A DNA stretch of 64,000 bases from Ricinus communis (taxonomy: Eukaryota > Streptophyta > Magnoliopsida > Malpighiales > Euphorbiaceae). The stretch lies in contig NC_063257.1 of the NCBI RefSeq assembly GCF_019578655.1, positions 20,894,001 through 20,958,000 of the forward strand. The letters run 5' to 3'. Positions 11,697 to 22,153 of this stretch are shown here, one piece after another. The position numbers and the translations under genes were made by a program. The notes under the pieces were generated by a model. It had not been told where the DNA came from. It searched no databases and saw only the letters and a program-made list of their open reading frames with translations. Each line of letters starts with the position of its first letter. The stretch's first letter is position 1.

Positions 11697-12011
11697 GAAC
11701 CCGCTAAAGGGACAAAACTGTGAGGCCAGTGAGGGCTAAAGCGGATAATATCTCATGTGATCTGGTTCCGGATTGTTACATTTGCATTGCATATTTATTT
11801 ATAGTTTATTTAATTTCTTTTATGAATATTCTACTTTCTCAAAATATTAGTTTAAAGTGTTTAGATTTACTTTTATTATTTTATGTCGATAATTAGTTTT
11901 TATAATAAGTGTCCTCATAGTTCCTTGAGAGATCGACCTTGTGGTGAATTTACCGCTTTACTATAAAAATGGTTCGTGCACTTGCGAGTACTAACTTAGA
12001 CACATCAGCAT

Positions 12012-13046
12012 TCTATAAAATTAGGTAAAAATCTTTCTCAAGAGATTAAATCCCTGATTTCTAAAATGAGAAAAATGAATCTCTTCTGAAACCCACACAC
12101 TTAGGTCATGCATTAAAATTAAAGAACTACTAAACCAAAGAATCTTGTAGATCTATCTCTAGTATCCCAATCAATCTTTAATCTCTAAGATGAGATTAAT
12201 TCATAAATACTTATCTTTAATCAATTTATGAAAAATAAATCTCAATCAATACATCGACTTATCAATTAAAACAGATGATTAAACAATTAAAGGAACAAAA
12301 CAACTCATAAAAAAGATTTAATTGCATTAACTTAGAATCAATCCATACTTAAGGTCCATCAGAATCCAAATAGTAAGAATATTAGTCCCTACATGTTGTA
12401 ATAAAGGAATAAAGATTAGGAAAAGAAGATCTCAAATTATTCATGAATGATTAGAGATGAAAATATTAATATTGAATCTTTAATCTTGGAAAACCATGAT
12501 GAAAATAATGTTCACGGGGACCACACGGGCTTGTGGGATCTTAAGTGGATGCGTAGCAAAAATTTCATCTTCTTGGTCACACGGGAGGGTAACACAGGCA
12601 TGTGAGCTACCCATGTGATCCTCATACACAATCTGCTAATCTTAACTAGGTAACATGGGAAGGCACATGGGCGTGCCACTTTTCCGTGTAAGCTCCTTCA
12701 CAATCTGCCATTTTGCTCAATTAACACGGGCAAGCTACAGGTTGTGTGCTTCCTGTGTCAGGATGAAAATTTTCTGCCATTTTAATCTTTTTGCTCCAAA
12801 TTGTGACACGGGAAAGTGTCTCCCCGTGTGGGACTTTAACCTTGATAGAAATGTTAATCTGATTCTCATGCTTTTCTTTTTATTCCAAATACCTCTTTGT
12901 CATGTAATATCTTCAAGATGTCTAAAAGAGCTAAAAACCAAACTCTAAATAAACAAATTAAACTCAATAGGGAATAAAATCAATAATAATTGCTTTTAGC
13001 ACTTATCTGTCGGCCAAAGGCCAACAAACACCCCAAGCTAAACACT
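12012..13046 (-). mobile_element. Possible LTR remnant on the minus strand, host of the solo LTR
   Basis: Read on the minus strand, a purine run AGTGTTTAGCTTGGGG (about 13031-13046) is followed by TG and then about 1 kb of LTR-like sequence. This includes several CACGGG/CCCGTG motifs at 12500-12830, which recur in plant gypsy LTRs. The solo LTR with its GCATT duplication would have landed inside it, and its other end would lie before 9807. No partner LTR or coding region is present, so the call rests on layout only. Confidence 0.3.
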
Positions 13047-14620
13047 ATTTTTGTTTTTCCTTTCTACTTGTTGGGAGAGAAATTGCTTCCATAGAAGCTT
13101 TGATACTGTGTAAATATTTGATTAAGGTGAGAAGTAACTTAATTCATATAACACCTGAGGAAAAGACCATACATTAAGAAGGAATAAGGTTCAATTTGGC
13201 TACTAAAGTCTTAGAGTAGGACCAAATAAATCCTTTTAACCTTTTTGGATCATTTTAACCCAAAACTTAGCAATTTTGGTTCATTTTAATCTATTTTTTT
13301 CTAGAGATAAGAGTGTGAGCCCCACTCTCTTTATTAATCAATAAAATACTAAAAAATCATTTTAATAATTTTTTCTTTTTATGCTTTCTCAATTTATCTC
13401 TCTATCTCTCTTTCTGATTTATCAACTTAAGCACCATCTGAATCCTTCCAATCACCAGTGCTCCCATCCCATCTATTGAAGCTTCGTCCATCATAAGAAA
13501 ACTCTAATTATTTTGATTTTATCAACCTCGTCTACCACTACAAAAAACGAACGAATGCGTCATCACCACCACCCAAGAGTCGATTGTCATCATCAATGAA
13601 AATCACTACTCCATCTCTTCTCTACCGCTTCCTCCAATAATGAATTCGCATTATAGCAATTTTAATGGGTTTGTTCCATAAAAAATGAAAAGAAAGTTAT
13701 CAGATGTTTTTTTTAATTTTGTCTTTTTCCAAAATTTTGTTCTATTCTTGAACACAAATAAAAAATTTTGTTCTACTTGATTTTATAAATTGGAAATAGA
13801 AAAAGACCTGATTTGGTGTTTAAACTTTTAATTTTTAGGAGATTGAATATGATTGTTCATATACTAAATTTAATTCAATTTAATTTTTGAGAGAGTAAAG
13901 AAGATAAGGGAAAAGAATTATTCTATGTTTAAAGTAATTTTAATTTATTTGTTTTTATACTCTTTTAAATATCTTTTCCTTTTCTTATTTTCGAAAAATA
14001 ATGAAAGATTTATTTTAATTATTTTTTTAAAGCCATCAACTCATAATATATTATTTTATTACGCTGTTAACTAAAGGGGCTTGTGACACCATTTTATAAA
14101 CCTAAATCAACTTATTTAAATATGAGAGGCTTAATTTTACAAAAAAAAAAAAAGTTAAGATTAAAGGGCTAGTTATGCTTTGTACCATCAAAATATTACA
14201 TGTCAATAAAGTAGTATAGTAATATGTCTTTGGACGGACAAAAAAAGTAGACATATTTCATTAAAAGAATTTAAAACCCGTCTTATATATTTAAATAATA
14301 ATAATAATATTGTTGTTATTATTATTATTATTGTTGTTGTTATTATTATTATTGTTGTTGTTATTATTATTAAGCTTCTGAGCCAGGCCATCAACCGCCG
14401 GCCGGAATGACAATGTTCTTAGAACAGTTTCTGTGCAACATAAATCAAACAACAATGGGAAGCTATTTTCCTATTGTTATTTGGATTTTAGACATTTGTT
14501 GTTCAGTTGATGTTCCAAAACAAGTAGGAATTGTACTACAAAATTGGATTTCCAAACAGAAGAAGGAATCGTAATACAAATACAAATAGGAGACTGAAAA
14601 TTAAGAGCTGAGGTTTCATT
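13047..14620. other. Intergenic DNA upstream of the sugar transporter
   Basis: AT-rich, with no ORF of recognisable family. A trinucleotide microsatellite lies at 14295-14373. Confidence 0.6.
14295..14373. repeat. (TTA/TTG)n trinucleotide microsatellite
   Basis: Alternating blocks of ATT/TTA and TTG units, about 26 triplets, roughly 350 bp upstream of the transporter start codon. Length variation between individuals is likely. Confidence 0.9.
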
Positions 14621-14628
14621 GAATTCTC

Positions 14629-14636
14629 TATATAAA
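14629..14636 (+). promoter_or_regulatory. TATA box of the sugar transporter gene
   Basis: TATATAAA about 96 bases upstream of the ATG at 14725, followed by a pyrimidine-rich leader with tandem CTTCAAT units (about 14670-14697). The position fits a transcription start near 14660. The start itself is inferred. Confidence 0.6.
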
Positions 14637-14724
14637 CCCAACATTACTGACCTTCTCAACCCATCCTTCATTCTTCAATCTTCAATCTTCAATCTTCATT
14701 GATTCAATCAAAATCAATCAAAAG

Positions 14725-16590
14725 ATGGCTTCTATTGTTGTCAGAGTTGGTGGTGGCAGTGACCCTAATTACACTTCGAAGACGACACTCTATGTCGTAT
14801 TTGCATGCATCATAGGAGGCATAGGTGGTTTGATGTTTGGTTATGATATCGGTATCTCTGGTTAGTTTTTCCTTTAATGTCAATTTCTCTTATAGAAGAA
14901 GAAGCTATTTAATTAATTAATCAGTTTCTTCAGTAAGTAATTAAAACGTACAAATATAATGTCTGTACATTCATGCATGCATGCAGGTGGTGTGACATCC
15001 ATGGCTTCCTTCTTGAGTGGATTCTTTCCTTCAGTTTATCGAAAGAAAACATTAGATAGCTCAGTCAGTCAGTACTGCAAGTTCAACGATCTTACTCTTA
15101 CTAGTTTTACATCTTCTTTATACCTGGCTGCGCTGGTTGCGTCCCTCTGTGCATCATGGATCACCAGCAAACTCGGTCGAAGAATGTCCATGGTTCTCGG
15201 TGGTTTTGTTTTCCTGGCCGGAGCTGCTCTCAATGGTGCTGCTCAGGCTGTCTGGATGCTTATTCTTGGCCATATCTTGTTGGGTATTGGTGTTGGCTTT
15301 TCTATTCAGGTATGCTTAATTTTGTCGTATGAATCATTAATGTCTCTCTTCTCTTCATATCCATATTGATACTGATTGATAAAATCTGTGCTTCCAGTCT
15401 GTGCCGCTTTATGTTTCAGAGATGGCTCCGTACAAAAGACGTGGCTTTTTCAACATTGTGTTTCAATTGTCCATAACAATTGGTATTCTCTGCGCTAATC
15501 TCGTCAATTATGTGACTCCAATTTTGATGAAAAACGGCCAAGCATGGCGTGTTAGTCTTGGCGGTGCATGTGTTCCCGCTGCTTTCATCTTTATCTCAGC
15601 TTTGTTTCTTCCAAATACACCAAACTCTCTGTTAGAGAAAGGTCAAGAGCAAGAAGCTAAAGCCATCCTTAAATGTATCCGCGGTGCTACTCAAGACCAC
15701 CAAATTGAGAATGAATTTCAAGACTTGGTTAAGGCTTCCGACGAGGCTAGGCAGGTGGAGGATCCATGGAGAAAGCTTCTGAGGACACGGAAATACAAAC
15801 CACATCTCGTAATGGCTGTACTAATCCCAGCACTTCAGCAACTTACTGGAATTAATGTGGTCATGTTTTACGCTCCAGTGCTGTTTCAAAGCATTGGGTT
15901 TAAAGACGATGCTTCTCTTCTTTCCGCAGTAGTTACTGGAATTGTTAATGTCTTGGCTACATTTGTTTCTATGTATGGAACTGATAAATGGGGAAGAAGG
16001 ACTTTGTTTCTTGAAGGTGGACTTCAAATGCTAATCTTTCAGGTAATTAACAAAATACTTATTATTTATACACTTTATCATATACATACCTCATGAAAAC
16101 GATTATGATATCAAACAATTTCTCATTAACTTCTTGTGTGATTTTGGTAGCAGTGTTTATTGGATGGAAATTTGGAAAGACAGGAATAGTAAATAATTTA
16201 CCATCATGGTATGCAATTCTAGTTGTGTTGTGCATCTGCATTTTTGTAGCAGGATATGCATGGTCATGGGGACCATTAGGATGGTTAGTGCCAAGTGAAA
16301 TATTCCCATTGGAAATCAGATCAGCAGCTCAGAGTGTTGTCGCAGCAGTAAACATGCTGTTCACATTTGCAATTGCTCAATTGTTCCTTCCGATGCTTTG
16401 CGTCTTGAAGTTTGGATTGTTCATCTTTTTCGCATTTTTCGTTGCGGTCATGACTATCTTCATTTATTTCTTCTTGCCGGAGACTAAGAACATTCCAATT
16501 GAAGAAATGTCTCAAATTTGGAAAAATCATTGGTTCTGGAAGAGATACATGACCGAAGAACCTTCCAAACCCTGCATCGCCATAGTCTAG
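14725..16590 (+). CDS. Sugar transport protein (STP-type monosaccharide/H+ symporter), last splice site abnormal
   Basis: Predicted to import hexoses with protons across the plasma membrane. Exons: 14725-14860, 14987-15309, 15398-16042 and about 16141-16590, for 517 residues and the 12 membrane segments usual in STPs. Sugar-porter signatures in order: [14 protein letters not shown] near the N-terminus, KLGRR in the loop after TM2, [37 protein letters not shown] (TM7), DKWGRR, then [19 protein letters not shown] and [12 protein letters not shown] at the C-terminus. The ATG at 14725 gives the standard STP N-terminus, and the first three exon junctions are clean GT-AG in phase. Between exons 3 and 4 the reading frame needs an acceptor after base 16140, where the sequence is TG rather than AG. 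If exon 4 cannot be joined in frame, the protein is truncated before TM9 and the gene is a recent pseudogene. Which STP paralogue it is cannot be told. Confidence 0.85.
16043..16140 (+). other. Intron 3 of the transporter with no in-phase AG acceptor
   Basis: The donor CAG^GTAATT at 16043 is good and leaves phase 0. Alignment of exon 4 with other STPs (residues [11 protein letters not shown]) puts the junction at 16141, after TGTGTG. The only nearby AGs are in GGTAG (ending 16149) and GCAG (ending 16152). Both give the wrong frame and meet a TAG within about 13 codons. No AG occurs between 16050 and 16147. Confidence 0.75.
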
Positions 16591-18206
16591 ATATACTTTT
16601 ATCTTTACAACAGTGTTATGTTACATTCATTTTATTATTATAGGTTAGTACACAGTTAGGAGAAACTTAGTGATTATTGGTTTCTTTTATAGATCTTTCT
16701 GGTTCCAATTAATTTAAACAATTAGCAATGATTAAACTTTTTAGTCAATGGTTATAATTTAAATTTGTGTCATGTTATCGAATGTCCTATTTCAGCCTGT
16801 TAATTTGCATGTTTAATTCATATAATACCATCCAATTTTGGTCCCTGGGCTTCTATTTTTCTTTTTAACAGAAAAGGAATACTTGCGTTAGTCTAGAGTG
16901 ACATTACAATCTGCAGAAATAACATCTTCTACAAAAGAAACGGAAAAAAGAAAATTGTTAGAAGCAGGAGAAATAATACATGAATGAGAACAGGTGCCAA
17001 AGCAGAAGCAATGTAATTAATTAATTGCAATGAGATTGAAGTTAAGTTCCATACTTATATGTTAATATTTTGATTTCTTTTCACTTGAGGAAAGAAGAAA
17101 AGGAAAAAAGAGTTGGAGAAGACATTATGAAGATGGAGAAAGAATAAAAGAAAAAAGCATAGCCGCATTATTAGCACTTGTCACCCTGTGTGTGTGTAAT
17201 CTGATTGTTTACATGACAGTGTTCCTCCTCTTTTCATAGTGCTCTCTGCCTTTCTTGATAAAGGTTTTCCTCTTATCTCAATTCTGTGTATATCTTATTA
17301 CAGGTTTGGTTGGTTGTGGATGTTGGGATCGCACTGTGTTTTCAGCTTTTAAAATTGGCATAGTGAGAAGAAGGATAGATGCATTCAAATCTTTAAATTT
17401 CACTAGGCTAATATCTCTGGTGGAGCAACATAAACTCTTTGTATCTACTCCTCCGAGGCAGAGGTTGTGTTCTATCACAACCATTGGAATATTCAAAATG
17501 ACTGGTTGAGATTTCATAGTCTAAAATATAACTGTCCACTTCTTTAATCTTTCACTAGAAACTACTGTCTTCTGTTTCATACCATATTAAATTTCATTGC
17601 AAGTACATCATCATGTTTCAACCTTAAACTGGCACTTTTGACAGAAAACTTGTTAATATAAAGGTGGAGAATGTGTGAGGGGTATACTTGTTATTGTACA
17701 TTTACATATGCTGAACTTTTATAATAGCTTGAAATTCCAAGCATGAGTTTTTAGATGAAACAATTCAACAGAGTTTCTGTTGATCATATCTCCAGATATG
17801 GAAATATTAGATGTAAAATATGGACATGCATATCTCTTGTTAAAAAAGCATGTAGTTGCACTTCAAGGTGCAACTTGGTTCCAACTATTTTATTTCTTTG
17901 CCCATATACCAGAAAAGGACGTGTGTTAATAGACTTAAAAACAACAGAATGTGCAGAATCAGTAGCCAAGAATAAGGAATTGCCAATTGTTTCTCCCTAA
18001 GCAGTACATGAATTACTACATTTCATTAGAGAAGAGCTCATGTGATAAAGGATGGACAAATTGTTATCAGTTTGTAATTCAAGAAATTGAATGAAACATG
18101 AATTTTTCTTTTTCTTTCCTTTTCGGTTTCTAGTTTCTGAACCCAATATGGTGCTAATGCAGAACATAACCGGAAGAGTCGAAGGAAGTGAATACAGAAG
18201 ACCACC
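16591..18206. other. Intergenic DNA between the transporter and the NBS-LRR relic
   Basis: Moderately AT-rich. The first 200 bases are probably transporter 3' UTR. Short open frames at 17255-17517 and 17755-18000 occur on both strands and match no family I know. Confidence 0.5.
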
Positions 18207-18946
18207 ATGGCCTCGATGGTAGTTGATCACCTGATTGGGATAATAGTATCTGCTCTGCAGAGTGAAGCATCATTGTTAGGAGGTATCCATAATGAACTTA
18301 AAAATGAACTAGAAAGCATGAAGGCTTTTTGACTGGATGCTGAGAGAAAACAGTTGAAGATGGAGGAAGAGAAGACGTGGGTGGCAAGTGTGAGGGAACT
18401 AACATACCAAATTGAAGACATCATTTGATGAAGGGATTAAGAGAAATCGCCCCCATTATGCTGCTGATGCATGTGATTTCTCTCAATTCCTTCATCAAAT
18501 GATCTCTGGTTGACACGTCGGACAACATCTAAATTGCAGAAAATCAATGAAACCATCCAACCCATTCCTGAGAGGAGGCGGAGACATAGTATTGACCGTA
18601 TACAAGATGTGGGTTCAGATGATAACAAATGGCCTTTATACCACAGGGATTCATCTTTGTTCATTAAAGAAGATGATACTGTAGGGATTGCTGGAGAGAT
18701 GGCTAATGGATGAAGAATTGCAGCAAAGTTGTGTTTCTGTGATTGGAATGCCAGATATCCAACTCTTATGCCTTGTCTTGCCTCCTGCATGGCATTAAAT
18801 GAACTGCCTCAAGGTATTGAATTCCTTACTAAGCTTCATAACCTCCTGTTGTCGCCAAACTCCTCAAGTCTTATAGGCAGTATAAAAGGATCAGAAAGCA
18901 AAGATCGCTGGAAGGTGCAGCACATCCCAAATGTCGAGATTTTGTA
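18207..18946 (+). pseudogene. CC-NBS-LRR disease resistance gene, truncated relic
   Basis: ATG at 18207 in the context ACCACCATGG starts an Rx-type coiled-coil domain (MASMVVDHLIGIIVSALQ, then LKNELESMKAF, LDAERK and VRELTYQIEDII). This is the N-terminus of an RPM1-like intracellular immune receptor. Breaks in order: TGA at 18330-18332 in place of a Leu or Arg codon; one extra T near 18422, shifting the frame at DEGIKRN; further shifts near 18508 and 18710. The linker (SSLFIKEDDTVGI) is still readable up to SVIGM, the residues just before the P-loop. There the sequence jumps to an LRR-like C-terminal piece (ELPQGIEFLTKLHNLLL, then KVQHIPNVEIL). The whole nucleotide-binding domain and most LRRs are missing, so no functional receptor can be made. 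Confidence 0.8.
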
Positions 18947-20972
18947 GTGTTGAGGTGAGGTTTCATTATTCAAACATACACTAACATCTTCAAACTATCA
19001 TACATAGCAAGCTGTTATCTGATTGATGATTTAATTTGGTACCATTGATAACCCACCTATATATAATGTATTTTTCTTTAAATGCTTGGCTTTCTTCGGC
19101 TAAATAAACTTTTCTGCTACTTCCTCCTGCAGATTGAAATCATGGAAAGTTAAAGATGTTTGAAACAACCACAGGAATATTATATTTATTATAATTTTTT
19201 TAATACTAAGATAATACTATTATGTTTCATTATGCAAATAAGCAGATTTTTCATCACTCTGCAATGGAAACGTTATGGGAATATTCTCATCAGACGATAT
19301 GGTCCCAATGTTATCAAACTGAGTAGATACATACAGCCCACCAAACTGAGTAGGTTTCGGTCACCAAGGCCAAGATTCTATGTCAGTCAATGTGAAGGGA
19401 GGCCAGGAGATTATAGTTGTTGCAAACTTGCAATCGACGATGGTTATTGCAGATGGTGATGTTGTTATTGCTGGTGTTCAGGAGGCGGTGATTACTGTAG
19501 ATAGAGACTTGTAGCTAGAGGCGGTGGTGTTGTTGCAGGAGCAAGGTGTTATGATAATAATATTATTTATTATATATTTTAAAATATAGTTATTTATTTA
19601 TTAGATTTAATTTAAAGAATATTATTTATTTTTTGGTATCACTCTCTTTCATGGAAAGCGCCTTTTACTCTCTTGATTTTTATTAAAAAAAGAAAGACAA
19701 AATGAGCCATATTTATTAACTATTGAGTCAAAATGGTCGAAAAAAATTAAAAGAAGTGATTTGAACTTCAATTACAAGTTAAAAAGCCACAGAATTTGCT
19801 AGTCAACTATTAGAATCTAAATATATCAACATAATTGGTGAAAAGAAATTATTTATTAATTTATTAGTTGAACATTAATTTAAATTAGATATCTGACTCG
19901 TTAGACTATAATAGAATTATATAAACAGATAAAGTACTCGTTATTCATTTAATATCTAGAAAATATATTTATAAACATAAAAATATATCATATTTAGATA
20001 AATTAGAGTAATATAGTATAGTACTAATCGGATTTAGAAGGATATAAATAGTGAAAGTAAATTTTTAATTAAGTTTGAGTAGGGTGTTAAAATAGGTCAC
20101 AACATGTAAATTTAACACGTAAAGTCAACGTGTTAGGATTAAATTTTAATAGATTCGTGTTCAAAATATATTGGCTTATTTATGAAACGTATAGTATAGT
20201 AAATTGATACATAAAACCGTTATAACTTAGTAGTTACTATTTAAATAAATATATCATATATTACCGTGTCGTGTTACATGTATCACCGCATATAATTAAT
20301 TATTTTAGTTACTATTTAAATAAATATATTATACATATCGTGTCATATTTTACATATCAAATTGAATTATATATATTGCTATACAACTAATTAAATAAAT
20401 ATATTACATGTATTATATTTTTATAACTCATTTAAATTTCGTATTATTTTAAAATTTATATATAACACTATTAATAAATAGACAATGTTATCCTAATTGT
20501 TGAGTAAATTGACCCACAAACTCATTTTTTACCCATTCCCCTTTTACCTTGGCAATTTCATGACTAATTGGGTTAAAACGTGTAAATATGGGCCTGATAT
20601 AAATATGAGAGCAAAATGCGCCTTTGCAACCACCCCCCCCCCCCCCCCACCCCCCCCCACCCCCGCCCGCGAAAAAGAAATAAGCAGCAATTATTTTTCG
20701 CCCAGTCAATCAGTATCAGCAATCCCTAATCCAAGAGAACAATTATCATGCAATCCATCTTCCTCATCTTTCACCCATTTATCACCATCTCTCCACATTA
20801 AAACAAAGGATAAAAGATCTCAAAGCTTCCCCCATCTTGCTCTTTTTTTTTTTTTTTTCTCCTGTCAAGGTAACTGTTTGCTCTACTGTATCGCATGCTT
20901 TCGTTTAAATGCCGTCTCTATAAGCGCTCAACTTTGTTTATCTGTGATCAACTCTAGCTAGAGTTTGCAACT
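18947..20972. other. Intergenic DNA and SWC6 upstream region
   Basis: Very AT-rich from 19560 to 20480 with no recognisable gene. The part near SWC6 contains a long C tract (20632-20664) and a T tract (about 20845-20861). The latter lies in what is probably promoter or 5' leader. Confidence 0.5.
20632..20670. repeat. Poly-C tract (poly-G on the minus strand) upstream of SWC6
   Basis: About 30 C residues broken by two single A residues, then CGCCCGC. It lies about 310 bases upstream of the SWC6 start codon. The minus strand has runs of 8 or more G, so it could form a G-quadruplex, and the plus strand could form an i-motif. The tract length may also be a sequencing uncertainty. Confidence 0.85.
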
Positions 20973-22153
20973 ATGGACGATGATTTGTCAAATTCGATTA
21001 GGCGAATGTCAAGCCGAACTCGTAAAGTTGCTCCAAAAATGGCTGCTGCCCTGGCAAGCAGTGACAACCGAACTCAGGTAGTCATCCTCAAAAATCTCTG
21101 ACCCCAACATTCCCCAATATTGGAATAATGGTGGGTCGAGGGTGAAGAGGATATTCCTGGAAGTGAGAATATCAGCAGGCCACTCCTCATTGGGCATTCA
21201 CACATGCGTGTATTTGTATTTTATATTTTCTGAAATATTTGTTCTTTCTAATTTCTTTATCAATATTCAGGCAGCTCTTGCTCGACTTGAAGCATTAGAA
21301 AATGATTTTGTGGGAATGGAAACGGTGGAAACTAATGATGATGACGAGGCTTCCCTTGATGATGATGATGATGAAGGTGCGTAGATATCTTCTCTTTGCT
21401 TCAGTAATTAAGCTTTTCGTGCCCAATTGTTAAATACTTTGCTGAAAAACAACAACAACAACAACAACCTTCCTCTTCTCGAAGATGCTGTGTTTGGAAG
21501 AAAAGCGTTTTCATTTTACCATCTGGATTTATTATTAATATGTTCTTGTCACATAATTCTTACTGTAAACAATAACTTGGGCTAGAAATCATCTTGTCCA
21601 TTTTTATCTATAATGTTGATCCGAGGAAAAAAATAAATAAAAATTGTGTTAGAATTGGTCAATGGATGGACGCTTCAAATTGGGAGAGTATATCTTCTCT
21701 GGTCTCTAGAACTTTTTTTATTTTTTTAGGCATTTAAACCATTCTGTATCCAAATTTTGTAGGATATTTGCAAAAAAAGCAGCCCAAGAGCACAAAACGG
21801 AGAACCCGGCAAGCAAAAGCACTTGAGAATGCCAGGAAAGCCCCAAGAAATTTTCTTGAGCTCTTACATGAGGTAACTTTGGAAATCTTCTTTCCATTCT
21901 GTTTAATGTTTCTATTTTTCTGGTCTAATTAATTCATTGACAATTATAGGCAAATTTGGACTCTTTGCCTCCACATGTTCCATCCTATTTGAAGGCAGCA
22001 GTAGGTCCTCCAAGTTCTACTTGCCGCCGACATTTCTGCGCTGTTTGTGGATTTGCTTCCAGCTATACATGTGTTAGATGTGGAACACGCTTTTGTTCTA
22101 CCCGTTGTCAGAATATACATGATGATACTCGCTGTTTGAAATTTGTTGCTTGA
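20973..22153 (+). CDS. SWC6: SWR1 complex subunit 6 (zf-HIT protein)
   Basis: Subunit of the nuclear SWR1 chromatin remodeller, which exchanges histone H2A for H2A.Z; in Arabidopsis the orthologue (SEF) affects flowering time and leaf shape. Exons: 20973-21077, 21271-21376, 21763-21872 and 21950-22153, all joined by GT-AG introns with matching phases (0, 1, 0). The product is 174 residues, close to the usual 170 or so. It begins with a basic stretch (SSRTRKVAPKMAAAL), then ARLEALEND, an acidic run rich in Asp, a basic stretch (KRRTRQAKALENARK) and FLELLHEANLDSLPPHVPSYL. The C-terminal zf-HIT domain (FCAVCGF...CVRCGTRFCSTRCQNIH...RC) keeps all zinc ligands. The frame is intact. It is convergent with the laccase gene downstream. 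Confidence 0.93.

Larger units (their letters stand above)
10916..11780 (+). mobile_element. Cassandra-type TRIM retrotransposon (5S rRNA-derived LTRs)
   Basis: Two direct LTRs, 10916-11314 and 11386-11780, both begin TGTGACAGC and end TTACA. They flank an internal region of only 71 bp. That region starts with a tRNA-Met primer site TGGTATCAGAGC (11317-11328) and ends with a short purine-rich run. Each LTR contains 5S rRNA-like sequence. The flanks are TTTGT and TTTGC, a 5-bp target duplication with one mismatch. Terminal-repeat retrotransposons in miniature with 5S promoters in their LTRs are known as Cassandra. The element has no coding capacity and depends on other elements for movement. 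It is inserted into the solo LTR, so it is the younger of the two. Confidence 0.9.
9812..12006 (+). mobile_element. Solo LTR (Athila-type family) with 5-bp target duplication, split by a Cassandra TRIM
   Basis: It begins TGATAGGTCCAAATTAT and ends ACTTAGACACATCA, matching start and end of the LTR at 27300-28596. It is flanked on both sides by GCATT (9807-9811 and 12007-12011), a 5-bp target duplication. There is no primer-binding site or internal region next to it, so it is a solo LTR left by LTR-LTR recombination. Its 2,195 bp include an 865-bp insertion (10916-11780); without that it is about 1,330 bp, close to the 1,297 bp of the 27300 copy. An AT microsatellite lies inside at 10232-10256. 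Confidence 0.9.

Noticed and set aside
17255..17517. Overlapping open frames on both strands downstream of the transporter
   Set aside because: Each is the mirror of the other, without domain, codon pattern or splice context.
19160..19459. Open frame of 99 codons
   Set aside because: No recognisable family; starts in AT-rich DNA and ends without context.
20497..20961. Open frame with a proline run ending just before SWC6
   Set aside because: The prolines come from the poly-C tract; the rest is promoter/leader of SWC6 with no conserved domain.
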